This document shows positions 1 to 11,808 of a DNA stretch of 64,000 bases, piece after piece. The notes under the pieces were generated by a model. The model ran no database searches and had not been told where the DNA came from. It saw nothing but the letters and a program-made list of their open reading frames with translations. The translations under genes and the position numbers were made by a program. The stretch spans positions 1,364,001 to 1,428,000 of the forward strand of contig JANFOG010000011.1 of NCBI GenBank assembly GCA_024336345.1, given 5' to 3'. How positions within the stretch are numbered: the stretch's first letter is position 1; every line of letters begins with the position of its first letter. Source of the stretch: Mariannaea sp. PMI_226. Lineage: Eukaryota; Ascomycota; Sordariomycetes; Hypocreales; Nectriaceae.

Positions 1-1306
1 AACTTGGGGGATAGCCATAGCCAGTCGTCGTTGTGCCTGCTTGATGTGGCGTCAAAGAGATGGGGGTTGGTTGGACGCCCGGTGGTCCCGGAGGCGGGGG
101 GAAATAGGGCAATTGTTGCTTATCATCCATGATGTATGATGTGAATCGAGTGCTCTCACGGTTACTTTTTGACTGGCTCAATGCAAGTCGCACGCCATGC
201 AATTGCCAACTGGTCTGAGATGGCAGGTCGAGGGCTGGAGAGACGAGTCTTTTTGAAGGAATCACTGAAGAAGTGGACACGATCACTAGGCTCACAAGAC
301 TGCCTTACGGTACACAGCCTCCAACTGTGGGCTAGACCAAATGAGTTGGTGAGCCCATATTCACTGCTGACAGGGGTCTGTTCAGCTACTCAAGCCACGA
401 GTCTTGGCTTTGGTTGTGTGAGAGAGGATTGCACCGAGAGGCATGTGATGATACGAAAGAGGGGTAACATGTAAGAAACCCCGCTATAGCAAAAGTGTTA
501 CAAGTATCAGTATTTTCAATCAGTATTGTAGACACAACAAACGCACTGATAAGCGTGCATTTGTTGTTTGGTGAGCTTAGAATTAAGAGTTCGGGAGGGG
601 CCGGGGCGACGCCCCTTCCCACTTTGAATTATTGTTATGATTAAGGTTATTCGGACCCGCTAACACTTTCTTCATAAAACTTAAAAATAATCATGACCCA
701 AATTGGGGAGGACTGTTCAAGGGAGCCGCTTCCTCCTCTTTTTTTATCTTTCTTTCCCCTACCAGAGCATGGATATGAAAACAACTGAGGTTTTTACTAT
801 GCTTTATTATGGCTAGGCTAGGTAGCTGATATGATTCCATAGTGAAGCCTTGTTTTTATCAATGAACAAACAGCATCTGGTCAAGCTATTCGATCCACAA
901 GAATATAATTTATTTGTCTGCTATTCATTCTCTTTATTCATACACTTAGCGCATAATCTTAAGGCAGAAGATATCGTGTGGTGCCTGGCCCAATAGGCGA
1001 ATGATATAGTATTGATAGGCAGAGAATATGGAGTGCCTATAACAAAGGTAATCGAGCAGCTATTTCCCCCATGTGTGTCCCTTAAGTTGCTCATCTACTG
1101 ATAAGCCAACAACCTCTTATCGTGGGCGGGTTTCATACGTAACCCTCCACGCTCAACAGGTGAAAGCTCAGCCCTTGAATTTCTGAACATTCACGCGAGT
1201 TTCTCAACAGTCCTGATCGATCAGTTGCCTAGATACCGGCTACTCTACTCTAGAGGGAGATGCGAAGTCAGTTTGAATAACCTGTCTTTTAAGCGCAGCG
1301 ATTAGA
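1..1306. other. gene-free stretch
   Basis: I see no supportable gene here. The short open frames overlap each other on both strands, have no recognisable domain and no consistent splice signals. The stretch downstream of about 650 is AT-rich. Confidence 0.5.
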
Positions 1307-1681
1307 CTACTCACGAAATTTAAAATGGCCATCAATGTTGCCAATGCGCTCAGCAAGGTTGATGTCGCGAGGGATGGCGTTGCCATGGCCATCTTTGAGG
1401 TTGGCGCGAAGAATCGGAACAGAGTCTTGACCTTCAAGGCTGAGTGAAATGCTCTCGGCCGAATTGGCAAAGCCTGAGCGTGTTAATATATGATGCAATC
1501 GTTAGGTATAGAAATGGAACAAACCTGCACCGCCCCATTCGAAGGAACCGTAGTTATTACCGATATAGTTGTTCAGGTCAATCTCAGCATCAACCCAGTT
1601 GCCGCCGAAATCTTCCAATCTAGCCCTTAAAATGTGGCCATCCTGTAGGTAGATATTCTGTGCCGTATGCTGGAAAGACAT
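1307..1681 (-). CDS. CVNH (cyanovirin-N homology) lectin-like protein, 107 aa
   Basis: Two exons: 1681-1525 and 1473-1307, with a 51-base intron (GTTTGT...CTCAG, branch-like CCTAAC). The spliced protein begins MSFQHTAQNIYLQDGHILRA and consists of two tandem CVNH half-repeats, about residues 1-50 and 53-107. Each carries the hallmark pattern of a beta-strand with LRA(R/N)L, then I(D/N)L and IGN-x-(Y/D)G-x-F: 'IDLNNYIGNNYGSFEW' in the first and 'INLAERIGNIDGHFKF' in the second. The family is a small sugar-binding beta fold first known from a cyanobacterial lectin and common in filamentous ascomycetes, where the physiological role is mostly unknown. Length is the normal 100-110 aa. No signal peptide is visible, so a cytosolic location is likely. 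A GTGAGT lies at the stop codon, so a further 3' exon cannot be excluded. Confidence 0.85.
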
Positions 1682-2714
1682 TGTTGCGTGCTTTTATAGA
1701 GTTCTTGAGCAATTTTCAGGGTCTAAATAGGCTCGGTGTTGCTATGGTCTGTGGGCTCATTTCCAAGTGCAGAGAGGCGAGGAGAATCGAGGAACTTATA
1801 GGAATTCGGAAAAGCCATCTCGCCAGTCAGCATGGACGGCCTTGTATTCTCTCTGGGCATTTTTCTCGTGGCCATGCTACATGCATGCAACTCGACGTAA
1901 GACGAGGCCGCCTTTGAGACCTACTAGCATCGCCAAAAACAGGCCCTTGCTACTACCATTGAAGCATCAAGGCTTATCAAAATCATGACTTTTATTCTTG
2001 GCGACCTAGGTGATATATTAAGTCGCCGACTACATTGCATATTGCAGATGGCTTTTTCTAAGCGGCGACCTCATACTGCACGCCGGAGGCCAGAACTGGG
2101 TCCAACACTTACAATGGTACTCTGCGGCTTCTCTGTGGCTTGCTGACTGAGGGGCCAGAGCATGATGCAACAGAAGTAGATTGGCTGCTTGTTGGCGTCA
2201 CAGCCCGAGAAACAACAGCGTTGCGGAAGGCCGAGGAAGTCTGCGGAAAGGTGTCTGACTTTCTGCATATTATAGAACATGATTTGTCCTTTCCGTGGTG
2301 ATGATCTGAACGCTGCCTGGCAGTGTTTAATCCATGGCGAGTCAGACATCTGGTTTCCCTTGATCCCTGATGACACATCCAATCTCGACAAATGGGCAAA
2401 AATGACCAAGATTCTTTCATCATCCCAATGTGCCATAACGCTGATTTTTCTGGGCTTATTACATTGTTTTTCTCAAACTCTTCCAATATTCTCCGCCTAC
2501 TATAACTAGGACCGACAAATGAGAGATTAATACGAGGTCATCTGACGAGCTTTTCATACCAACTTTGCTTAGAGTAGCCCTGATGGAGTTTACTGTATGG
2601 GCCAGTTTTCTCCCAGCTGCTGTAAGTGCATATCATATAATAGGTAGATCTAGAATATGCGACCAGTTTCCTAGGGAGAAAGCTTCATCAAAGCCAAAGT
2701 TTCCAAGCTTCTCC

Positions 2715-3146
2715 TCATCGCCCGATATGAGGATCACCGGCAAAGTCACCGCTAGGCGTTCTTTCGTATGGCTCCATCACAAATAAAATGACACGAATGA
2801 TATCTAACCAATAGATTCTGGGCTCTTCTTGAAAATCTCCAGGTCGAACAAAGCCTAATATTCCAAGGGGGAGAGGTCCAACAATGGTCATGAAGACAGA
2901 ATTGGGCTTCTCGTTGAATTCTGCAGTCACATTATTGAGTTCGGTCTCAGATAAGTGGAGTCTTGCGTGGGATGGAGAGCTCCATCCTGAACTTCCTACG
3001 AATATCAGTTCACCTAGTTCGGTGCCCCCAAGATGTGCCATTTGACTACCAAAATACCTCACCACCATAATATCATCATTTCTTTTGAAAGGACTCTCTG
3101 TTCTACGTCCATAGAGCCATAGGCGTACCCCCCGCAAGTAAGCCAA
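2715..3146 (-). CDS. unrecognised open frame, possible exon
   Basis: A 143-codon frame (opened at a TTG, so probably an internal or truncated exon) with a reasonably protein-like composition, including segments such as 'MAHLGGTELGELIFVG' and 'FMTIVGPLPLGILGFV'. I do not recognise the family. There is no clear start codon context and no upstream exon that I could join. It could be part of a hypothetical gene, a decayed gene, or chance. Confidence 0.2.
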   Translation of the reverse strand: MAYLRGVRLWLYGRRTESPFKRNDDIMVVRYFGSQMAHLGGTELGELIFVGSSGWSSPSHARLHLSETELNNVTAEFNEKPNSVFMTIVGPLPLGILGFVRPGDFQEEPRIYWLDIIRVILFVMEPYERTPSGDFAGDPHIGR

Positions 3147-5865
3147 TGCATCACGGGTTCAGAACCTTCTGAGTCCGTAAAAGCCTTGTCTTCATAATAT
3201 GCAATGCATGAGGTCTTGCTTTGGCCCAATCAGTGATGAATCAAATACTTGGCGTGTTTCTATCAGAGGCATTCAGCCCATCGAGTCTACACAATGAGCC
3301 ATTTCAAGTTCTCTAGAATTGGTTATGTTAGGAACGTTTCGATAAATCCGTCTCGCGTTTTAAGGTCTGCATTGGCCAAGGTGAAACAAACAGCCTCCCG
3401 ACCAACATCTTTTGATATAGCTCCTAAGCATTTACGAGTTTGACCAGATGATACGCACCGGCATAGCAAAGGATGCGGGAGCAGTAAAGTGATGCATGTT
3501 GAGATCTTGTCATGACACCTCTGGGTATGAACATTGGAACAATAACGTTATATGCAAGACCCGTAACGTTTGATAAGATCTTATTGTAAAGGCTATTATA
3601 CAAGTCTTAGAGGATTGAAAAACCTCGTTCAACTTGATTTTCAGAAAAGCTATCAAATATGATTCGGCCAAAGGTCTGGTTTCTCTTCCCCTAGTGTTTC
3701 ATTTCTTTGCCATTAATATATTCACATTTTCGATATCATCGTCTAGGATTTGAATCTCCAATAATAGACGACGAACAAATATTACCATGTTTAGAATGAA
3801 AATCTTTTCTTTGATGTAATTGATTTAGTTCCGTATAGAAACGTTACTTCTTATATCTGTTCCATTCCGATCTTATGCTACTCCATTGAAAAAGATCCTC
3901 CAGAAAAAGATCCCATATTCCCCATCTTCACTGAGAGCATGAATACACGTTTGTTACATATCTAAACCGTCTACGCCCAGATGGTGATGAATACATAAGG
4001 TCGGGTATCCTCCCGTGACCTTCTCACCGACCCCGCCCGGATTCTCTCAATACTGTTAATTTTCTTCATTTGGAAGAAGTCATACAGGATGGCCTGTCAA
4101 GCCCACACGGCGAAGTGATGCTGATGATCCCTGATATTATAGCGGTCTTGGCGCACATGGATGAGAACAAATCGGGATCCCACGAGGGGATGATCGCCAT
4201 GTCAGTGAGTAGACCCAGCCAACAATGGAGCCATGTCATCGTCGGACTCAGACTGGCAGATCCATGGCTTCGGTGTGCACCAGCTCTAGGAATGTCGATC
4301 GTGCTGGTGGGTTGCGTCAAGGTCGATCCTGTTGATGTACGCGGGTCACATTGTGGAACACCTCCATACCAGGGGTCAAGCAACACATTTGCTTACTCTT
4401 CTGAGTATCTCTTTTATCACCGACTCTATTGGGACTTGGGACATTCGCCAAAAGATGGGCGAACTACTACGTAATTGAAGACAACTATAATCATGAGCAA
4501 AAGATCTTGGCGACACTACCATGTAGCATACGGAGTAGAGAGTACATGTTGAAATTTGCAGACTCTTTTTCCTGCCCCAGGTAATACACGTTTATGACTC
4601 CAATCAAAGGAAATTAAGTCCATATCCAGACTAGAATGAGAGAGACCCAAAGGCCAAATGTGGAACCTCGGTATTAAGGCTATACTACGAATACACTCTT
4701 GTTTGGTTCACATTAGCGCATCTTAGTGGGAAGAATGCGTTAGTACAGGTTCGTACAAGTGATTATTCGCGAATTTATCAACTAGCACACCGAATGCCGT
4801 TGTGGGAAAGTCGTCTCCTTCTAGACACGCCCTATAGTGCCTCCCTGCTGCTTAGCCCACACATCTACAGTACCTGCTCAGCATTCCGCCCTGGCACTAC
4901 GCTTTCCAAGCGAGCGTCGAGCCCTCCTCTCCTATAGTGGTTAAATCAGTTCTTTCCTTATTATCCGGCGATTTCGAGTTACGTATGCCATCCAGGGAAG
5001 CCCTAGTTAGCGGGCCTGCGTTCTAACGCTGTAACCGGGAATATGATATTTCCCAACACACCAATCTCTGGACTGCCCTAATACCGAAATGTGCTAGGCA
5101 ACTCGGGAGGTCCTGAAGTTCAAGCATGAAAAGTAACAATTTCTCGAAGCCGCATTTTCTTGCTACCTTAGTATTAATGATTTAATTAAAATGTTCAGTT
5201 ACATCGGACCCTTCATTTGGCCTGCTTACCAACTTTTACTCTAGCTAATATCAGTAACACAGCGTACAAGCTTCACAAAGAACCTTGCTAACTCAATTAG
5301 GACGGAAGACGCTTTACGTTGGACATGAATTTCGCCTCGGGGCTTGATCGTAGTACCGTCGCAGGGGCAACAACAACATCACAGCAATGTCTGTATCCAG
5401 CGTGATATAAGACAGCGGTACGGAAGTTACCCTAAAGCATGCCCTGATCAACGTGGGAGAAACTCTCGTAGCCATATTTCGTCTGCTAGGTAGATTTATC
5501 AAAATATCGAATCATCTCTATTCTTGTCTGAAGTGAGAAGGATAGAATATAAAGGAATTCTTACGTCAAGAAAGTAGGTAATTTGTATTTCGCGAAGTAG
5601 CACTCTACACATTCAGAAAAGCAATCATGACTCTAATCAAGAAGCATAAGCATTTGTCAAGGAATTGCAGACTAACTCCGGCCGGTGGGCCTGATTAAGT
5701 CTGCAGCATAGCTCTCAACCACGAGAAGCATGATAATAGCAATTATCTTCAAAACCAGGTGCTTCGGTATCATGGCATCATCATGAACCTATTCATACTT
5801 ATTTTATTGTTCTATCCCCGTAAGTAATTCGCGCATGCACAATTCCTGGGGCCTGCCTGCAATGT

Positions 5866-5885
5866 AAAAAAAAAAAAAAAAAAAA
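5866..5885 (+). repeat. A20 homopolymer run
   Basis: Twenty consecutive A residues preceded by AATGT. It may be a simple replication-slippage tract or the poly-A scar of an old retro-insertion; no target-site duplication or coding remnant next to it is visible. Confidence 0.7.
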
Positions 5886-6384
5886 CGGCATTGGAATACT
5901 CCATAGGCTTTAGGAGTCGGTCATTTGGTTCTCAAGTGGAGGATGGATTAAGCTGAGCAGGCTAGAATCTTCATCTTCTTTCCCAGAGTTCGTACTACGT
6001 GATACACAACTTCTTAATTTACTGACATTTGGCACGTGTCAAGATGAGTAGGTCTGACAGTATTCAGGACTGGATGTTATGAACCCCATTACGTGTTCTA
6101 CCTGCATTAGGTCACAACCGGCCGGTCAGTACTGGCGAATTTACCTTAGTTTAGTTTCCTCCAGTTGTGGTGGATGACTCGTAAACCGGGCGCACTTCAA
6201 CAAAATAGGATAGTGAGGTGGTTTCGACTGTGGAAATCCCCTCTCCCCTGCATCAAATAACGAGACTATGGTACAGTACGAGACCAGGACTGCCCTTGGG
6301 ACAAGGGTCTCAATTCCCTTGAGCTGCTGCGCGATTTGGTGCAGCGTTACAAAGGTACCTGCGGCGGTCGGCCCGTTATAGATC

Positions 6385-6411
6385 CAGGGAATTCAGGGAA
6401 TTCAGGGTACC
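6385..6411 (+). repeat. 9-bp tandem repeat, about 2.6 copies
   Basis: CAGGGAATT is repeated twice and followed by CAGGGTACC. It is a short perfect tandem duplication in non-coding DNA with no known function. Confidence 0.6.
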
Positions 6412-6933
6412 TCTGAGCATTCACCCTCTATTTCCGATCTGAGACGCGCTAGCAGCGGGCGGCGCCCCCAGTTAGCGGGCCGGAGCGTTCATCTGCCATA
6501 GCCGTGGCGAGTTTCCCGGAGATCAGCACAGTTCGTGACACAGTGCATTGATGGCTATCGTTTGGAAGAATGAAGCGGAACTGCTCTTGGGGCTAAGGCC
6601 GCTCGGTCGGAAAATGACCCCCCCCCCTTCTAGGGCGTAATAATCCCAGTTGCACACACGTTTTGCAACCACGATTTCCAAGGCACCGTGGAGCGCTGTC
6701 ATGAATCAATTTTAGCTGCATATTATCATCGGACTTGTCTATTGTTTTTGTGGGTAAGGCATCCAGTGCTGGGTCATCATTGATTCGGTAGAAACCTTCG
6801 GTCGGTCGTCATAACTTTTCATGTGCCAGCAACATCCATGGAATCCGTCTCTCTCCCCTGAGGTATCTGCTTGAAGGCACCGTAGAGCTCTGCACATTGG
6901 AAGAAGGACCATGGCAACCTAGACAAACATCTC

Positions 6934-8241
6934 CTAAGAATCCTTATTATGAGAGACCTGTACTGAGCGCGTGATCATGATGTTGCCATTCCGTTCCAAA
7001 GACACCAATTCCTCTTGGCTGTCGGTCCCCTGGGTCACATGGACGGTGTTGCCTGCGAATGATGAAAGTTCCACATCCCCGCGCCTGCTATTGTTGTTGG
7101 TGTTGCCGGTGAATCCATTGCTTCGAGCGGCTCGCGAGCCCTGGCTGCCATAGTAGCGTTTTTGTGATGAGGTCATAGTTTGAGCCTTGCGGTAGAAACC
7201 AGGGCCACACCCGATAATCACGGCTGAGTGCAAATATTGGAGTTAGTAGCCGCCTTCACGATAGACAGGCAATCACCACAGAGGGTGGCCAGAGGAATCG
7301 ACGTACCGATTGCCGACTCGATAATACCCCAGAGTGCCAGCCACGCCGCGTTCGGCTGTTCGTCATGTTGGGCCTGGCCAAGCTGAGTAACTCGAACGAC
7401 GGAGACGGCGATACAGACTAAACCTAGGCAGAAGAGACTGCCAATGGAAATCTTCTTCGACAACGGCATTTGCAAGTCTTTGATCAACTTAAGCGGGAGC
7501 ATCATCACTGAAGCAAGCATAATGTCAGCACCACCAATTCGTAATTTGCCGTAGATACCAGGGTTTCCATACCGATGACGTCGGTGATGATGTCCACCGC
7601 AAATGAATACCACAGGCTGATTTTCGATGCCTTAACATCGCGTTCCGTAGAACAGGCGCCTGCAGTGAACCATGCGTGCAAGCTCGAGCAGGACAGCATC
7701 GATGACGTTATCGCTCCGGCCAGGACCTACGAGATGGATTTTTGTTAGTTTTGCACATAAACGCTCATTCACAACAACCTCCTCTTCAGGAGGCTCTTTG
7801 GACCAAAAGGGGGCCTACCACAACGCAGAAGGCGATGACGCCCCACCAAATCTTTTGGTAGAATGGCAAGTTATTGAGGAGCTTCTTGTAAAGTGCAAGC
7901 AGCGAGAACTTGACGCACCAAAGGCAGATCCATAGCCCGGACGTCGTGACGAAGAAGGTCTTTTGAAGGTACAAAGAATCGTCTGCGATGGTGGGATACG
8001 GTTGCAGCTTACCAGCAGCAAGATCTTGGAATTTAAAAATAACAGGTCCTACCGCCATATACATAGAAGAGACGACAAGAAAGAAAATGTAGGCGGCTAT
8101 AAGCCAACCATCATCCCACTGGAATCTCCTGTGTTGCAATATAGAGAGAACCAATCTGGTACCGGCCACTAGGGAGGTAATGATGATAGCCGTGACGCCA
8201 GTCGCCAAAAGAGTGGTGTTAGTGAGCGAGTTGGACGCCAT
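6934..8241 (-). CDS. integral membrane protein with fungal rhodopsin domain (7TM), 355 aa
   Basis: Four exons: 8241-7819, 7726-7573, 7507-7307, 7223-6934; introns of 92, 65 and 83 bases, all GT-AG. The joins restore continuous membrane segments, for example 'VDIITDVIVMMLPLKLIKDL' across the second and 'ESAIAVIIGCGP' across the third. The N-terminal 300 residues show seven hydrophobic segments with family marks: 'QWDDGWLIAAY', 'DIITD', 'LPLKLIKDLQMPLSKKISIG', 'WLALWGIIESAI'. The last 60 residues are a hydrophilic, presumably cytosolic Ser/Asn/Gly-rich tail. This is the large Pezizomycotina family often called integral membrane or PTH11-like/rhodopsin-domain protein. The family lacks the retinal-binding logic of true rhodopsins, and most members are uncharacterised. 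The first ATG is used because it directly precedes the first membrane segment. No partner gene nearby. Confidence 0.9.
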
Positions 8242-11200
8242 ATCTGTGCCGCGCTGCGGTCAGCGCTTTTCAATAGCCGGAGAGGAGAGTTGTGCCAGTC
8301 CCGGCAGCCGGTAGGGTACAGCGCAGTCGGCAGCTCTTTAAGGGAGAGCCTTGTGGGAGAACCAAGCCAAATGACGGCGGTTGAAGAGCATACTGTCGCA
8401 AACTGGGGGATTATCTTCAATTTTCCGAGGGAGGGTCGGCAGTCAGTTGATATACATAGTACGCAGTAAGTTACTCAAAATCTCTGTCTAGGATTGACTG
8501 GGATGCAACCAGCATAGTCCATAACGAGCGAGGAACTTGTCGAATTTGGGCGAGGGGTCGGCGTAGCGTAGTATCAAGTTCAACACTGGCCTCAACAACC
8601 CCACTGAATATAGGTAATTACTCGACACGGCATATTCCGTGTCTCCCGTTAGAATGGGTGCGGCATGTGGGAATGCTCCTTCCCCGCGAGTTCAATGCTG
8701 CTTCAAATAGCCGATTTGCGTTTGGTTTGGTGCAATCAAACACAAGTTCTGCATTGTGAACCAGGTGGTCGGGGGAATCTGGCAGCAAGAGGAGAGACCC
8801 AAAACTACAACTGCGCCGTACTGTCCCCTGCAGAAGGCAGTCATCACTTTCTCCTATGCAGTTAGGCGAATGCAGGTCCACCAGATAAGAAAGCCGAAAA
8901 GTTTGCGGCAGGTCTGCTACAGGTCTGCAGCAAATGCAGACTTGACCACTATGCCTACAGAACCAGCACTGTGACGGTTACACTAGAACCCAGGCTGGGA
9001 GAGTTCACGAAGAAGACTACGCCCATGAACAACCTTTTTGCTTCCTTTCCCCTCAGATTTAGGACAACGACTGCATTTCACCAACCTAGCAATATATTCG
9101 TTTCGAAATGTCAATAGCCAGAGATTCCGACCGTGGATGTCACTCATGGGAGGAAGGGGAACCAAAACCAACTCAAAGAGCCACAAGTATTCACCGAGGC
9201 CTTCTCCATAGGAATTAGATCCCACAAAACCCAACGCCTGAGCACGGGCGCCGTCGACTGTTTTCGGATTGCGACAAGCATACCCCAATCAACAGGCCCA
9301 GCCATCAACCTACAGTACTACTGTGTATGCACAGGCGTTGCAGTTATGTAACAACGAAATGCGACAGTGCCTTTTGCCATGTGGAGTCACTTTAGGCGAC
9401 CATTCCGGAGGAGAGCTGGGGCGCCAAGAGGGGGTCCCAGGGGTCAATGTGTTGAGAGAACGGGGAAACAAGCGTGCAGCACTGTACTATGTACGTAGTA
9501 CACAGTACTGTTCGAGTGGGGGGCTCTGCAACACTAAAGTAGACGAGCCAGAAAATAGCCCGGAAAACAGGCATGAATGGGGAACAGTGCTAAATGGATG
9601 CTAATGCGTACACAGTCGTTTCTATAACTACGTTCTCGATCCTTTGATAAAAAAATCCCGGCACCACTCGCCTAGCGTCTGAGTTAGGGCATACCAGGGA
9701 GATTATGTTCCTCCAAATCGAGGAAAGCGAGAGGGAGAGAGGTTACATAGTATGTGCTACGCCGACGGGATACATAGTAAGTATTCGCGGCCCTCGGTAC
9801 CGTCGTCACGGGCTTGTGTGCCGTGGGGGCGAGATATGCTCCGAAACGCATCTCACCAGGGTGCTATAAGCCAATGGGGGATGTCTGGTTCCTGTCGTGC
9901 TCATCAGCTTTGCTGATATGCCCCGTACTTCCGGTTCATTCATAGCCAATGTACATACTGTACTAACACAAGTGCTCCCTGTCCAACCCCCAGGGATCCC
10001 AGCTAGCGGGTCGCCAAAAAAAAAAACCCCCAAAAAAAACCGCAAACCCCCGTCCTCCCCACACGCAGCAATCCCATGGGTGCCATGCAACATGACACGC
10101 TTGAAAAGGCAGCTTTGAGAAACGCATTTACAGATCTCGATTAATACGACGGCTTTTCTTATAGAAAGAGATCTTTTCCAGTTCCCTGAAATGTCCAAGT
10201 GATCAGGTCATGAGGGCCTTGTCAACGAATCTTTTGATCGACCATGTCATAATAACCCGTTATTTCCTGAGACCCGCAGCCTGGAAAGCCTTGTGGCTTA
10301 GACCTGGATATAGAACATGTGGGAGGTCTTTGAGGGCAATTAAGCTCTCTTGTATCGTCGTACCCGTACGTAGTAGTATCAATGCTTGATATTGGGATGT
10401 TTTGAGGATTTAGCCAGCCAACCAGCCAACTCACAAGATCTTCCCTGAATTAAGAGACCTGCTGGAGAGGTTCGAGTTAAAAGACAAGCAGGAGTGCACT
10501 CACCAACTAGCCTACGGAAAGAAAGGTCGAGAGCAGCGCACAGAGTCTTAGCTAAGACTGGCTGGATATCGTTTTTCTAACCAGTCTCATTACGGTTATG
10601 GAGATGAGCGGAACGCCGCCATAGCCGGCAAGTCGGACACCAGTTATGACCACCCCAACAACCTATAAGCAGGAGTCGAGCTCGACGAAGAAAAGGAGGA
10701 GCGAAATTGGGACAGCTATAAGCCGTGAACTTAAGAGTCAGTTGACGCGTATGAGACCCCAATTACTAGTAGTAGCAAAATGGCACAAGAGGCCCCATCT
10801 TAAGAAGATCTTTGGAATCTATGCGAAGAGCTGACATGATGAGGGGAGGAGCTTTCATTGTGGAGGAGGATAATGACAATAGTCTTTGTTTTAGCCGCTT
10901 TAGCTCCCTGCCTCTTGGAAGGAAAAACATACCGTACATAGTTAATCCAGATAGTTTCTTCACGTGTTCCAAGAGGCCCGTCCTAATACCAGTCCCATCA
11001 AGAATGCAGAATTGGTTGTCTAGGTCGCCATGTGGCATAATCTAGATATTCCCACATTTCGACACGAGCCAGGTGGGGGGTCTAAGCTAGACCAAGAGAC
11101 AATCAGTCGGTAAATTGAATCATTACCAAGAGCCTAGAGCACACAATTCAATTGGAGGGAAAACAACTGACTAGAACCTTATTTTATAGCAAATTACCAT

Positions 11201-11808
11201 AGTAGACGATAATTAAATTAACGTAGAATATTGCGAAGCGTTAATATGTGAGATGGGCCCCAAAGAGCGAAAGTCATACTGCACAGGTGATTACTGTGAC
11301 CCGCTTGCCCAGCCCCCAATTCCGAGAGTCATTGTCAATAGTAGATTCTAGTTGTGGGGTTCATACACGCGATCAGGTAGTAAATGTCACTGCCCCAGAG
11401 CAGGGGGTTCTGACAAAGCATATACGTACGTAGTATGTTGTCTCGATGAAATCCTGAGTAATCCCTGGATGAATGTGGTCGCCAGGCTCGCGAGCCTCGC
11501 GCCCTTGTGTGTTGTTGGTTGGAGTGCTTGTCGGCGGCCGCTCAGAGCTACCGTCACTACCCTTGCAAGTACGCAATAGTTCGGAGACGCTACCTGGCTC
11601 GTCAGGGCTCCGTTCACAGCCTGACCATGGTTCCCCGGCGGCGAAACTTGATCCGGATCATGCGGCGCCTTGCCGATTGTGGGTGCGCCGATCAGTACAA
11701 GACAGCTACTTATCTCGATACACTTCCTCAAAATTTTGTTGCCTGTAGGTGAATACTGTCACTCTCACACTCCGCTTGGTAGTCTACGAATCCTTCGACA
11801 GAACCACT
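8242..11808. other. gene-free stretch
   Basis: About 3.6 kb with only overlapping chance frames on both strands and no recognisable family. It contains A-rich and C-rich runs around 10,014-10,055. The last few hundred bases are presumably the promoter of the oxidase gene at 11809. Confidence 0.45.

Larger units (their letters stand above)
1682..6933. other. long gene-poor stretch
   Basis: Over 5 kb without a recognisable gene, apart from one unassigned open frame at 2715-3146 (listed separately). It contains AT-rich blocks (about 3.5-4.0 kb), a pure A20 run at 5866-5885, a 9-base tandem repeat at 6385-6411 and a C10 run near 6618-6627. The overlapping frames at 2.1-2.5 kb and 4.07-4.47 kb show no family signature. 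Confidence 0.45.

Noticed and set aside
2071..2486. Two overlapping minus-strand frames of 121 and 125 codons
   Set aside because: No recognisable domain, competing frames, no splice partners; could not be supported.
4066..4474. Overlapping frames on both strands of 106 and 134 codons
   Set aside because: Neither strand shows family features; mutual shadowing in a locally GC-richer block is the simplest explanation.
5866..5885. A20 run as evidence of a LINE/SINE insertion
   Set aside because: No reverse transcriptase remnant, tRNA-like head or target-site duplication was seen; kept only as a homopolymer.
10470..10490. GGTTCGAGTTA resembling a tRNA B box
   Set aside because: The B box is imperfect and no A box or cloverleaf could be drawn around it.
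8618..10834. Many frames of 60-130 codons on both strands
   Set aside because: No domains, no consistent strand and no splice structure; treated as chance frames.
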